Notes: generated from the letters alone by a model not told the origin. A DNA stretch of 64,000 nt from Bacteroidales bacterium (GCA_017394865.1 JAFPWT010000008.1:1-64000); one strand, 5' to 3'. Positions 45,859 to 54,706 are shown, counted from the stretch's first letter. Translations and numbers: made by a program.

Positions 45859-47193
45859 TTATCTGCGTCGCATGCCGTTGGCCATCCGCATCAGTTTCTT
45901 GCCTCCACCGGTGGTCATCATGCGCATCATCTTGGAGGTCTCCTCGAATTGTTTGACGAGGCGGTTCACTTCGACGATAGAAGTGCCGCTACCCATGGCG
46001 ATACGTTTGCGACGGCTGCCGTTAAGCAGTGCAGGATTTTCGCGCTCGGCGGGCGTCATCGAATAAATGATGGCTTCGATACTCTTGAAGGCGTCATCGT
46101 CGATCTCCTCACCCTTGAGGGCTTTGTCCATACCCGGAATCATGCTGGCCAGATCCTTGATGTTACCCATCTTCTTGATCTGCTGGATCTGCTTCAGAAA
46201 GTCGTTATAGTTGAACTCGTTCTTAGCAAGTTTACGCTGCAAGCGCTTGGCTTCTTCCTCGTCGAACTGCTCCTGGGCACGCTCCACCAGAGAGACGATG
46301 TCACCCATACCGAGGATACGGTCGGCCATACGTTTGGGGTAAAACACGTCGAGGGCGTCCATCTTCTCGCCGATACCGACGAATTTGATGGGTTTCTCCA
46401 CCACCGTTCGGATGGTGAGGGCCGCGCCGCCGCGGGTGTCGCCGTCTAACTTGGTAAGCACCACGCCGTCGAAGTCGAGTCGATCGTTGAAGGCCTTGGC
46501 TGTGTTGACAGCATCTTGACCCGTCATGGCGTCCACCACAAACAGGGTCTCGTGTGGATGCACCGTCTCTTTGATCTTGGCGATCTCGTTCATCATCTCC
46601 TCGTCGACGGCCAGACGACCGGCGGTATCGATGATCACCACGCTCTTGTTCTGGGCTTTGGCGTGCTCGATGGCGTGTTGGGCAATCTCCACTGGGTTCT
46701 TGTTGCCATCCTCGCTATAGACCTCCACCTCTACTTGTTGTCCGAGTACCTTCAGCTGGTCGATAGCGGCGGGACGATACACGTCGCCGGCTACCAGCAG
46801 CACCTGCTTGCTCTTCTTGCGTTTCAGGTAGTTGGCCAGCTTGGCCGAGAAGGTAGTCTTACCAGAGCCCTGTAGACCTGCGATCAGGATGATAGCGGGT
46901 TGGCCTTTCAGGTTGATGTCCTCATGCTCGCCGCCCATCAGCTCGGCAAGCTCGTCGTGGACGATCTTCACCATCATCTCACCTGGCTTCACAGTGGTCA
47001 GGATCTGTTGACCCAAGGCCTTTTCCTTGATGTTGTTGGTAACGTCTTTGGCAATTTTGTAGCTGACATCCGCGTCGAGTAGTGCACGGCGGATCTCCTT
47101 CATGGTGTCAGCCACATTGACTTCAGTGATATATCCTTGTCCTTTAAGGATTTTGAACGAACGTTCTAATTTTTCGGTTAAGCCTTCAAACAT
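45859..47193 (-). CDS. ffh: Signal recognition particle protein Ffh
   Basis: GTPase of 444 aa that with 4.5S RNA targets nascent membrane and secreted proteins to the translocon. N and G domains hold GLQGSGKTT (P loop), DTAGRLAVDEEM, TKLDGDTRGGAAL and GIGEKMDAL. The methionine-rich M domain (about 300-444) ends MRRR with runs such as KMMRMMTTGGGKKLMRM. The gene is essential in bacteria. It heads a five-gene minus-strand run and shares a very compact divergent promoter region with the yggS-type gene. Confidence 0.97.
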   Translation of the reverse strand: MFEGLTEKLERSFKILKGQGYITEVNVADTMKEIRRALLDADVSYKIAKDVTNNIKEKALGQQILTTVKPGEMMVKIVHDELAELMGGEHEDINLKGQPAIILIAGLQGSGKTTFSAKLANYLKRKKSKQVLLVAGDVYRPAAIDQLKVLGQQVEVEVYSEDGNKNPVEIAQHAIEHAKAQNKSVVIIDTAGRLAVDEEMMNEIAKIKETVHPHETLFVVDAMTGQDAVNTAKAFNDRLDFDGVVLTKLDGDTRGGAALTIRTVVEKPIKFVGIGEKMDALDVFYPKRMADRILGMGDIVSLVERAQEQFDEEEAKRLQRKLAKNEFNYNDFLKQIQQIKKMGNIKDLASMIPGMDKALKGEEIDDDAFKSIEAIIYSMTPAERENPALLNGSRRKRIAMGSGTSIVEVNRLVKQFEETSKMMRMMTTGGGKKLMRMANGMRRR

Positions 47194-47205
47194 AATTCAA
47201 ATAAT

Positions 47206-47243
47206 TTGGGTGCAAAGATAGAAAAAATGTTATTTTTGCGCAA
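47206..47243. promoter_or_regulatory. Interlocked divergent promoters of ffh (-) and the YggS gene (+)
   Basis: Plus strand: TTG (47206-47208) and TATTTTTG (47231-47238). Minus strand: CAAAGATA at 47213-47220 (reads TATCTTTG) with CAA at 47241-47243 (reads TTG). The two -7 boxes are only 10 bases apart and each -33 element lies beyond the other's -7 box, so polymerase binding is probably mutually exclusive. Confidence 0.65.
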
Positions 47244-47260
47244 CTGAAAAATTATGGATC

Positions 47261-47932
47261 ATGATTAAGGAAAACTTGGAGAAAATCAGGGCGACGGTGC
47301 CCGAAGGCGTCACCTTGGTGGCTGTTTCTAAAACCAAGCCTATCAGCGATTTACAAGAAGCATACGATGCCGGACAGCGTGTCTTCGGAGAGAACTACCC
47401 TCAAGAGATGCGCGACAAGCACGAGGTACTGCCTCAAGATATCCAGTGGCATTTCATCGGACATTTGCAGACCAACAAGATCAAATACATCATTCCGTAC
47501 GTCACCCTCATCCACAGCATCGACACGGCCAACCTGCTGGAAGCCGTCAACAAAGAGGCCAAGAAGCACGACCGTGTGGTGGATTGTCTTCTGCAATTCC
47601 ATATCGCCCTGGAAGAAACTAAATTCGGCCTTGATTTGGACGAAGCACGTCAGCTGCTCAATTCCGAGGCCTTTAAGCAGATGGAAAACGTCCGTATTTG
47701 TGGCGTGATGGGCATGGGCACTTTCACCGAAAACATGGACGAAGTCCGCAAGGAATTCAAGCATCTGAGGTCGATTTTTGAGACTTTAAAGAGCGACTAT
47801 TTCGCCAACCAGCCTCAGTTTAAGGAGCTATCAATGGGCATGTCGGAGGATTATCCGATCGCCATTGAGGAAGGCGCTACTTTAATCAGAGTGGGAAGCA
47901 AGATTTTTGGAGCGAGAGTGTATAACAAGTGA
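47261..47932 (+). CDS. YggS/PROSC-family pyridoxal-phosphate homeostasis protein
   Basis: Small PLP-binding protein of 223 aa with an alanine-racemase-like barrel. VAVSKTKP carries the PLP lysine (Lys24), and FGENYPQE, WHFIGHLQTNK, GVMGMGTFTEN and LSMGMSEDYPIAIEEG are family signatures. Members buffer free PLP and influence amino-acid pools; no catalytic reaction is established. It is transcribed divergently from ffh and followed after 27 bases by an antiporter gene. Confidence 0.95.
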   Translation: MIKENLEKIRATVPEGVTLVAVSKTKPISDLQEAYDAGQRVFGENYPQEMRDKHEVLPQDIQWHFIGHLQTNKIKYIIPYVTLIHSIDTANLLEAVNKEAKKHDRVVDCLLQFHIALEETKFGLDLDEARQLLNSEAFKQMENVRICGVMGMGTFTENMDEVRKEFKHLRSIFETLKSDYFANQPQFKELSMGMSEDYPIAIEEGATLIRVGSKIFGARVYNK

Positions 47933-47959
47933 GAGATGAAAGGATAGAGGTGAGGGGTT

Positions 47960-48913
47960 ATGGCGATTCCTATTTTATTATTGATTGTCGGTTTTGTCGC
48001 TTTGATTTTGGGAGCGAATTGGCTTGTTGACGGTGCCACCAGTGTAGGCATCCGTGCCAAGTTGTCGCCCTTGATCATCGGCTTGACCATTGTGGCGTTT
48101 GGTACCTCTTTACCCGAGTTGATCATTAATGTGTTTTCCTGCATCAAAGGAAGTTCGGGGTTGGCCATTGGTAACATTGTGGGGAGCAACATCATGAACA
48201 TCCTGCTCATTCTTGGTGTGGCTTCGATCATCTACCCCATCGACGTAAGCCGCATCTCCATTAGGCGCGACATCCCGGCTGGTTTTGTGGCCACTGCCGC
48301 CTTGTTCCTGATGGCCAATGATTTCTTTATCGGGGAAAGCAACACCATCAACTGGATTGAGGGATTGGTGCTGCTATGTATGGCTGCGGGTTATCTTTAC
48401 CTCACCATGGTCAAAAACGAGTCCCCCAGTTCGGAGGTAGAAGCCATTCAAATCCCCATGCCTTGGTGGAAGACCATTTTATATCTTGTGATAGGCATCG
48501 GCGGGCTGTATCTCGGCGGGGAACTTGTCTCCAATAACGCCCAGGTAATTGCCAAAGCCTGGGGCATGAGCGAAGCACTGATTGGTTTGACGGTAGTAGC
48601 CATAGCCACTTCGCTACCCGAGCTCATCACCTCCATTGTAGCAGCCACAAAGAAGAATTCGGGAATCGCCATCGGCAACGTGCTAGGTTCCAACATCCTG
48701 AACATCTTCATCGTGTTGGGTATCAGCGGATTGATCACTCCGCTTCATTTCAACCCACAGATGAACATCACGCTTGGCATTCTTTTCTTCGCCAATACCT
48801 TGATGTTGCTCTTTGTATTTACGGGAAAAGGCAGGAAGCTCTCCCGTTTTGAAGGGTTTTTGATGCTTCTTGCCTTTTCAGGTTTTATGGTCTATACCAT
48901 TATGTCGCGTTAG
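47960..48913 (+). CDS. Calcium/sodium antiporter (CaCA family, YrbG-like)
   Basis: Inner-membrane exchanger of 317 aa with about ten transmembrane helices in two inverted halves. Each half has the alpha-repeat motif: FGTSLPELIINVF with GNIVGSNIMNI, and ATSLPELITSIVA with GNVLGSNILNI. Acidic residues in both GTSLPE-type motifs are the expected ion-binding sites. Probably cotranscribed with the YggS gene. The stop overlaps the end of the convergent lipoprotein gene by four bases. Confidence 0.95.
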   Translation: MAIPILLLIVGFVALILGANWLVDGATSVGIRAKLSPLIIGLTIVAFGTSLPELIINVFSCIKGSSGLAIGNIVGSNIMNILLILGVASIIYPIDVSRISIRRDIPAGFVATAALFLMANDFFIGESNTINWIEGLVLLCMAAGYLYLTMVKNESPSSEVEAIQIPMPWWKTILYLVIGIGGLYLGGELVSNNAQVIAKAWGMSEALIGLTVVAIATSLPELITSIVAATKKNSGIAIGNVLGSNILNIFIVLGISGLITPLHFNPQMNITLGILFFANTLMLLFVFTGKGRKLSRFEGFLMLLAFSGFMVYTIMSR

Positions 48914-49434
48914 TCGGCGAGGCGGAAGGCTGTCTTCACGGCTTCGTAGTTGCTGTAGTCGACATCGGAGCGATGTTCATACACGCTGGCGGCGATGACC
49001 ACGACCTTGAAGCGGATGCCATCTGCTGGGCGGAAACCGTCATAGAAATCGTCTTCTGTCCAGAAGATGCTCACGCCATTGTCGTACGATGAGACTTCAA
49101 GCGATGAGGAGTAGAAATACTCCACATTTTCCTCTTCATCATAAATCGAATAGTAGAAAGTGAGCGGGATCTGACGCCAAGTGTTGTTTTCTTCCATATA
49201 TACCAACACAGCACCGTGATCAGTGATGTCGGCACTGATGGCTTCGTACCCGATATCAAGACGCCACGAGGTCTCGTCCCAATACCAGTCATTGCTGTTT
49301 GCGGTTACAGTTGAAGAGCACACATTGGCGTTACCTGTTGGACCGGCAGGTCCTTCGGGGCCCATGGGACCGCGGCACGACACTGCAAAGAGCATCGCAA
49401 ATAGTGTCATGCAGATTATTGATAGCTTTTTCAT
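48910..49434 (-). CDS. Lipoprotein with short collagen-like stretch, function unknown
   Basis: Protein of 174 aa. The signal ends in lipobox FAVSC (Cys20), followed at once by a short Gly-X-Y run (RGPMGPEGPAGPTG), then a beta-rich domain with many aromatic and acidic residues (YSIYDEEENVEYFY). Similar collagen-linker lipoproteins with a beta-sandwich are frequent in Bacteroidales and have no known function. It has its own -7 box and a leader of about 43 bases. Confidence 0.75.
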   Translation of the reverse strand: MKKLSIICMTLFAMLFAVSCRGPMGPEGPAGPTGNANVCSSTVTANSNDWYWDETSWRLDIGYEAISADITDHGAVLVYMEENNTWRQIPLTFYYSIYDEEENVEYFYSSSLEVSSYDNGVSIFWTEDDFYDGFRPADGIRFKVVVIAASVYEHRSDVDYSNYEAVKTAFRLAD

Positions 49435-49482
49435 TTTGATTAGGTTTTAATATTAGACTTTAAATTCTCTCATTTTTCGCTG

Positions 49483-49490
49483 CAAACATA
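49483..49490 (-). promoter_or_regulatory. Bacteroidetes -7 box for the collagen-like lipoprotein
   Basis: Minus strand reads TATGTTTG (TAnnTTTG), 48 bases before the ATG at 49434. Confidence 0.55.
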
Positions 49491-49541
49491 CAAAAATCTT
49501 GCCTAAATCGGTTGTTTTGGAAAAACAATCTCAAAAAAACG

Positions 49542-49549
49542 TACTTTTG
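49542..49549 (+). promoter_or_regulatory. Bacteroidetes -7 box for the EamA transporter gene
   Basis: TACTTTTG matches TAnnTTTG, with TTG at 49517-49519 upstream. It ends only four bases before the ATG at 49554, so the transcript may be leaderless. Confidence 0.55.
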
Positions 49550-49553
49550 CGCC

Positions 49554-50441
49554 ATGAAAAACAGGTCGTTCATCGTTCATCTCGCAGGCATTGCCGCCAT
49601 GGTTTTATGGGGCATGTCGTTCGTATGGTCCACCCAGGTATACGACAACCTCAACCCCATGACGACCATTTTCCTGCGTCTTGTTGTGGCCTCCATCTTC
49701 CTCACTGCGATCCTGTTCATCTTCCGGCTGAACGAGAGAATCCAAGCCAAACACCTCGGGCTTTTTGCCATAGCTGCTATGTTCGAGCCGTTTCTCTACT
49801 TCATCTTCGAGGGCTACGGACTGAAAAACACCTCCCCTGTCATCGGTTCGGGCATCATCGCCTTGATTCCTTTGGTGACACCCATCGCAGCACGTGTCTT
49901 TCTCAAAGAGCGACTCACGCCCATGAACATCGTGGGCTTCATCGTCTCTTTTGTCGGCGTGATCGTCATGTTGCTCAACAAAGATCTCGAATTCACTGCC
50001 TCCCCCTTAGGCATCCTGTTCCTTTGTGGTGCCGTCTTAGTAGCCGTTGGCTATTCCATCGCGCTCATCCGGCTGACGAAACTCTATAAACCCCTGACCA
50101 TCACTTGGATGCAGAACATCATTGGGATGATCTATTTCATCCCCATGTTCTTCATCATGGAACATTTCGACCCATCACCGAACCCCGCCAATGTCGGGGA
50201 TTACATCGTTCCCCTGATTTGCCTCGGTGTTTTTTGCAGCGCCATCGCCTATACATTATGGGCCTTTACCTTTAGTAAACTTGGTGCCTCGCGTGCCAAT
50301 GTCTACAGCAACCTAATTCCCGTCTTCACGGCCATTTTCAGCTATCTCCTTGCGACAGAAGAAATGACCTCCTTCAAAATCATCGGCATCGTGGTGGTGG
50401 TCATCGGGTTGGTGCTTTCACAAATAAAACGGAGAACTTAA
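49554..50441 (+). CDS. EamA/DMT-family transporter
   Basis: Inner-membrane carrier of 295 aa with ten predicted helices in two EamA repeats (first opening HLAGIAAMVLWGMSF; second opening GILFLCGAVLVAVGY). Members move small metabolites or export amino acids; the substrate is not readable here. The ATG at 49554 is chosen because homologues begin close to this helix; the upstream frame to 49512 would run through the promoter. The next gene starts one base after the stop, so the two are coupled. Confidence 0.9.
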   Translation: MKNRSFIVHLAGIAAMVLWGMSFVWSTQVYDNLNPMTTIFLRLVVASIFLTAILFIFRLNERIQAKHLGLFAIAAMFEPFLYFIFEGYGLKNTSPVIGSGIIALIPLVTPIAARVFLKERLTPMNIVGFIVSFVGVIVMLLNKDLEFTASPLGILFLCGAVLVAVGYSIALIRLTKLYKPLTITWMQNIIGMIYFIPMFFIMEHFDPSPNPANVGDYIVPLICLGVFCSAIAYTLWAFTFSKLGASRANVYSNLIPVFTAIFSYLLATEEMTSFKIIGIVVVVIGLVLSQIKRRT

Positions 50442-50442
50442 A

Positions 50443-51210
50443 ATGATTACAAGTAAAGCAAACCCAAAGATAAAGAACCTCGTTCGGCTTCAAAAGGCTT
50501 CAGAACGCCGAGAGCAGAACCGTATTTTAATTGAAGGTCTGCGCGAGATTGAGCGGGCGCAACAGTGCGGCTTTGAGATCGAGCAACTTTATGTTTGCGA
50601 AAGCTTGTTGCGTGAGCCATTAAAGATTAAAGCAGCGTTTACGGAGGCCGTCACCGAGGAGGTTTTTGACAAGATCGCCTATCGCGAGAGCAGCGATGGG
50701 TTGCTGGCTGTAGCCATCCCTAAATACAAGAGCATTAACGAGTTCAAACCCAAGAAAGATGCTCTGATCATCGTGTTGGAAACTGTGGAGAAACCCGGTA
50801 ATCTAGGTGCGGTGATGCGTACTGCCGATGCCGCCGGCGTGGATGCCGTCATCGTGGCCGACCCTGCCACCGATCTATACAATCCTAATGCTATCAGGGC
50901 CAGCATCGGCTGCATTTTTAGCGTGCCGGTATACGCCTGCTCCACCAAGGAATGCATCCAGTGGCTGAAACAGCATGGAATCACGATTTATTGCACCTAC
51001 TTGAAGGCCTCCATCGACTACCTCGACGCTGACTTCCGTAAGGCATCAGCGCTGGTGATGGGCACTGAGGCTACCGGCATCTCACAAGCATGGGTCGACG
51101 CCGCCGACCAGAACATCATCATCCCCATGAACGGCATCGCCGACTCATTGAATGTGTCGGTCACCACTGCCATTGTCACTTTCGAGGCTGTACGACAGCG
51201 GAGGAAATAG
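50443..51210 (+). CDS. SpoU/TrmH-family RNA 2'-O-methyltransferase
   Basis: SAM-dependent methyltransferase of 255 aa. An N-terminal substrate-binding domain (about 1-95, ITSKANPKIKNLVRL) precedes the SPOUT knot with its three motifs: EKPGNLGAVMRTADAAG, LVMGTEATGIS and IPMNGIADSLNVSVTTAI. It modifies ribose in rRNA or tRNA; the target nucleotide cannot be decided. It begins one base after the EamA gene and is last in that unit. Confidence 0.93.
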   Translation: MITSKANPKIKNLVRLQKASERREQNRILIEGLREIERAQQCGFEIEQLYVCESLLREPLKIKAAFTEAVTEEVFDKIAYRESSDGLLAVAIPKYKSINEFKPKKDALIIVLETVEKPGNLGAVMRTADAAGVDAVIVADPATDLYNPNAIRASIGCIFSVPVYACSTKECIQWLKQHGITIYCTYLKASIDYLDADFRKASALVMGTEATGISQAWVDAADQNIIIPMNGIADSLNVSVTTAIVTFEAVRQRRK

Positions 51211-51306
51211 AGGCTTCAAGATTATTGTTTAGAGGGATTCCTTTCTTTTTTCGTCATCTTTTTTTGAGAAATTCCAGAAAAGACTCAAAAAAAAATCAAC
51301 AAACCC

Positions 51307-51336
51307 TTGCAAAATGAAATTTTATAACTATTTTTG
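51307..51336 (+). promoter_or_regulatory. Bacteroidetes promoter for the Rpn-type gene
   Basis: TTG (51307-51309) and TATTTTTG (51329-51336) with a 19-base spacer. The leader of about 110 bases to the ATG at 51455 is very AT-rich; no structured RNA is evident in it. Confidence 0.7.
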
Positions 51337-51454
51337 CAGAGTAATAGATAATATTTATGAAAATAATCTATAATTTATATCTAATTTTTTATTAATTAAT
51401 TTTATTGAATATAAATTTATTAATACATAAGTTTAAATTTAAAAAGAAGAAATC

Positions 51455-52423
51455 ATGATTGACGAAAAAAGACTTATTCGATTCGATTGGGCAGCCAAAC
51501 GGATTCTACGTGACAAGGCAAACTTTGATGTACTGGAGGGACTTATCACCGTTTTGCTCAACGAGCCGGTGAGTATCGTGGAGCTGCTTGAGAGCGAAAG
51601 CAATCAGGATGATGCCCATGACAAGTTTAACCGTGTTGACATCAAGGCCAAAAACAGCAAGGGGGAGTTGATTATTGTAGAAGTACAACTCACCCACGAG
51701 TATTACTTTTTAGAGCGGATCCTCTACAGTGTCTCGAAAACCATCACAGAACACGTCCAGCTTGGTAATTGGTATGACCAAGTGCGCAAGGTCTATTCTA
51801 TCAACATTATTTACTTCAACCTCGGCCGTGGCAAAGACTATCTCTACCATGGCACCACGGTTTTCAAAGGAGTTCATACGGGCGATACTTTAGAAATCGA
51901 CCCCGTAGACGACGATGCCCTACGTTTGCGAACACCTGACGAGATCTTCCCAGAATACTATTTGATACGAGTAAATGAATTCAACAAAATTGCCACTACT
52001 CCTCTTGAAGAATGGATTGACTATTTGAAAAACGGATTGATTCGCGATGACACCACTGCTCCAGGCTTGCAAGAAGCTCGCGAGAAACTTCAGTATCTTA
52101 AGATGAGCGACAAAGAACGGCGAGCCTATGAGCGTCACCTTGATGACATTCGCTATAATGACAGCGTGTTCACAATGGCCCATCTGGAAGGGAAAGCACT
52201 TGGTAGAGCCCAGGGTAGAGTTGAAGGTAGAGTTGAAGGTAGAGCCGAAGGTAGAGCCGAAGGTAGAGCCGAAGGTAGAGCCGAAGGTAGAGCCGAAGGT
52301 AGAGCCGAAGGTAGAGCCGAAGAAAAAAACGCTGTTGCCAAAAACCTTAAATCTTCAGGTGTTGATCTGAAGATTATACAGCTGGCCACCGGATTATCCG
52401 AGGAAGAAATTGGAAATCTCTAA
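51455..52423 (+). CDS. Rpn/PD-(D/E)XK transposase-like nuclease with GRAE repeat tail
   Basis: Protein of 322 aa of the Rpn (recombination-promoting nuclease, PDDEXK_2) family. The nuclease core (about 1-200) shows NRVDIKAK with the acidic residue and IIVEVQL with the ExQ motif. Residues 250-289 are ten copies of a GRxE tetrapeptide, coded by 12-bp tandem repeats, followed by a helical end (LKIIQLATGLSEEEI) typical of these proteins. Such proteins are numerous in Bacteroidales; Rpn relatives nick DNA and some act in phage defence. No terminal inverted repeats were found, so it is not an intact insertion sequence here. It has its own promoter and converges with the EEP gene. Confidence 0.88.
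   Translation: MIDEKRLIRFDWAAKRILRDKANFDVLEGLITVLLNEPVSIVELLESESNQDDAHDKFNRVDIKAKNSKGELIIVEVQLTHEYYFLERILYSVSKTITEHVQLGNWYDQVRKVYSINIIYFNLGRGKDYLYHGTTVFKGVHTGDTLEIDPVDDDALRLRTPDEIFPEYYLIRVNEFNKIATTPLEEWIDYLKNGLIRDDTTAPGLQEAREKLQYLKMSDKERRAYERHLDDIRYNDSVFTMAHLEGKALGRAQGRVEGRVEGRAEGRAEGRAEGRAEGRAEGRAEGRAEEKNAVAKNLKSSGVDLKIIQLATGLSEEEIGNL
52202..52321 (+). repeat. Ten tandem 12-bp units coding GRxE
   Basis: Units 4-10 are exact copies of GGTAGAGCCGAA; units 2-3 have GTT in place of GCC and unit 1 ends CAG. In-frame copy-number change would lengthen or shorten the protein tail without a frameshift. Confidence 0.97.
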
Positions 52424-52438
52424 AGGTTGTTCTATTGC

Positions 52439-53398
52439 CTACAACTTCACTCTTACAAAAACCGGATAATGGTCCGAGGGATTCCGCCTGATATAATTGT
52501 CGAAGGTGATCTCTTGGGGCGCATCAGATGATTTCAGCGCCTCTTCCTTTTCATCGGGAATCCAATAGCTATTGGTGAGCACGCCATAAGATTCCACAGA
52601 GGTACTAGGCGAGACAAACACGTGGTCGATACGGCTAGTGGTATAATATTCCGTCTTAAAAGCATTAAAGGTGCCGTTCTCCGCAAAGCGGATGCGAGCG
52701 GCATCGTAGGAATCCTTCAAGATACCCGACTCGGTGAAGATGGTGTAGATTTCGTTAAACTGATCCACATTGAAGTCGCCAGTGATGAACACAGGTGCAT
52801 CTTGAGCAATCTCCTTTACTTTCGCCACCACCAATTTGGCTGCTTCGCGGCGAGCCACTACACCCACGTGATCCATGTGCAAGTTGAAAAAATAAAACTC
52901 CGTTTCCTTTGGCTTTGGGCCACGGCCGAAAAGACCACGACGATGATGTTCCGCATCAGGGTTTTTAACGCTGAACTTACCCCAAGTGCAGATGCGGATA
53001 CAGGCTGCATCCCAGCCTAGACCGGGTTTGTCAGGTGTCTCACTCAACCAAAAATCACCGTGGTCAAGCAGTTTCAATTTGTCCTTCTTATAAAAAACGG
53101 CTTCGTATTCGCCGCCTTGTTTGCCATCATCACGACCGATACCGATATAACCATAGCCATCAAGAGCCTTCAGCATGTCTTGAAGTTGTGGATACAGCAC
53201 TTCCTGCGCACCGAAGATATCAGGCGCCATGAAGTTTACCTGATCACAGATCACCTGACAACGCTTGGACCACACATTGCCATTGACGCTGTCGTTGGCA
53301 TTTTTGTAACGGATATTATAAGAGCCCACCAGCAGTTGCTGGGCATTGGCCGATAGGAAAAGGCTTAATAAAAGGCTGGTTAGGAGGAGTCTTCTCAT
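52439..53398 (-). CDS. Secreted endonuclease/exonuclease/phosphatase-family hydrolase
   Basis: Metal-dependent phosphohydrolase of 319 aa with a signal peptide (about 1-19, ending SANAQ). EEP-superfamily motifs run in order: SYNIRY, GAQEV (metal-binding Glu), NLHMDH, ITGDFNVD, RIDHVFVS and PSDHYPV (catalytic His). Substrate may be a nucleic acid, phosphodiester or sugar phosphate; the family does not tell. It follows the LRR lipoprotein gene by 21 bases and is probably cotranscribed. Confidence 0.9.
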   Translation of the reverse strand: MRRLLLTSLLLSLFLSANAQQLLVGSYNIRYKNANDSVNGNVWSKRCQVICDQVNFMAPDIFGAQEVLYPQLQDMLKALDGYGYIGIGRDDGKQGGEYEAVFYKKDKLKLLDHGDFWLSETPDKPGLGWDAACIRICTWGKFSVKNPDAEHHRRGLFGRGPKPKETEFYFFNLHMDHVGVVARREAAKLVVAKVKEIAQDAPVFITGDFNVDQFNEIYTIFTESGILKDSYDAARIRFAENGTFNAFKTEYYTTSRIDHVFVSPSTSVESYGVLTNSYWIPDEKEEALKSSDAPQEITFDNYIRRNPSDHYPVFVRVKL

Positions 53399-53419
53399 TG
53401 ATTTCGTTTTTTAGGGAGA

Positions 53420-54574
53420 TTAAAAATAAGGTATAGGCTGAATGATATCCGCATATTCACTCCAGCCAGAATCTGAAAGATACTTTTCCAAACTCTCTTC
53501 GGGAACATAAATAACGCTTAATTCCGTTTCCTCAAAAGCACCCATATTAAATATCTCAGGAGGGTTAGTAGCCAAACAAGTGATCGTCTTCAGATTTGAA
53601 CATCCTCCAAAGGCCCATGATCCGAGTACAACAACCGATTCTGGAATGACCACTTCGGTGATTTGCGAACAAAAAGAAAAACCACTTAAGAATTGGAGGG
53701 AATTTGGCAGTTCGATGGCAGTTAACGGGGTGTATGAAAATGCTTCACTTTCTATACTAATCAAGGATTCAGGCAGTTCAACAGAAGATAAGTTGGTATT
53801 AAAGAATGCATCTTCATCGATCACTTTTAGCGATTGAGGAATAAAGACAGAGGATAATTCTTCACAATTTGCGAACAAATCCCTACAAATCGTATCCATT
53901 CCATCAGGGAGTGTGACTGTCTTAAGGTGAGGGCAGTCCAGAAATGCGCCGCAGTCAAGCTTAACATATTTTGTAAAGTTAAGCTCTTCTAAACCAGACA
54001 TAATAAACGCATTAAAACCTATATACTTTAACGATTCGGGGAATTGAATTGATCGCAGGCTCTCGCATAAATAAAACGTTTCCGCTTGAATAGAATCAAG
54101 TGTTGATGGCAATTGCACATGACTTAAACTATGACAGTGACAGAAAGCTTTATCACCAATTTTTTTGACAGTATTGGGAATGATTATGGAGTTCAGCTCT
54201 TCACATCCATCAAATGCGCAGCGGTCGATTCGAGTGACGGTATAGGTCGTACCATCAAGAGTAAATGTCTCAGGTACAACGATATCTCCATCGTACTCGT
54301 TTTGGTAATGGAACTGAGCTCCATTCTTGGCATACGGATAGCCTGGAGAATAATAGGGAGGCATCACCGCTTCGTTTGAGGGCAGAAGTTGGAAAAACAA
54401 TCGCTGTCCGGATTCCTGTTCGAGAACAACGAATCTTTCCCCATCGACATAGAATATCTCGTTTGAATTGATAGGCCCGTCGGGGTTATCGTGATTGGGC
54501 TGAGGATCCTTACCACATCCACCCAACATTATCACTAAAGCTACAAAAGCCGACACGATAAGATTGTATTTCAT
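53420..54574 (-). CDS. BspA-type leucine-rich repeat lipoprotein
   Basis: Surface or envelope lipoprotein of 384 aa. The ATG at 54574 gives a signal with lipobox LGGC (Cys20); an upstream frame to 54625 would read across the -7 box. After a linker come about ten LRR_5/BspA repeats (about 120-365) of the form AFxxCxxLxSIxIPxSLxxI. BspA proteins bind fibronectin, fibrinogen or other bacteria in oral and gut Bacteroidales. The partner here is unknown. Confidence 0.88.
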   Translation of the reverse strand: MKYNLIVSAFVALVIMLGGCGKDPQPNHDNPDGPINSNEIFYVDGERFVVLEQESGQRLFFQLLPSNEAVMPPYYSPGYPYAKNGAQFHYQNEYDGDIVVPETFTLDGTTYTVTRIDRCAFDGCEELNSIIIPNTVKKIGDKAFCHCHSLSHVQLPSTLDSIQAETFYLCESLRSIQFPESLKYIGFNAFIMSGLEELNFTKYVKLDCGAFLDCPHLKTVTLPDGMDTICRDLFANCEELSSVFIPQSLKVIDEDAFFNTNLSSVELPESLISIESEAFSYTPLTAIELPNSLQFLSGFSFCSQITEVVIPESVVVLGSWAFGGCSNLKTITCLATNPPEIFNMGAFEETELSVIYVPEESLEKYLSDSGWSEYADIIQPIPYF

Positions 54575-54594
54575 ACGTTTCTTTTTTGTTTCTG

Positions 54595-54602
54595 CAAAGA
54601 TA
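54595..54602 (-). promoter_or_regulatory. Bacteroidetes -7 box for the LRR lipoprotein
   Basis: Minus strand reads TATCTTTG, with TTG (CAA at 54623-54625) 20 bases further out. It places transcription start just before the ATG at 54574. Confidence 0.7.
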
Positions 54603-54706
54603 GCGATAGCAACGAGAAAAACCAAATAATTTACACTTTTATTGATACTAAATAAATTTTTCTATTTTTCTTTTTAAAATTATTATGTATTAATAATTAA
54701 TTTTAA

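Noticed and set aside
52202-52321. Possible CRISPR array
   Set aside because: The repeats are contiguous 12-mers without spacers and are translated in frame.
51455-52423. Insertion sequence around the Rpn-type gene
   Set aside because: I found no terminal inverted repeats or target duplication; the gene has its own normal promoter.
54575-54625. Longer LRR lipoprotein frame
   Set aside because: It would include the -7 box; the lipoprotein signal starts at 54574.
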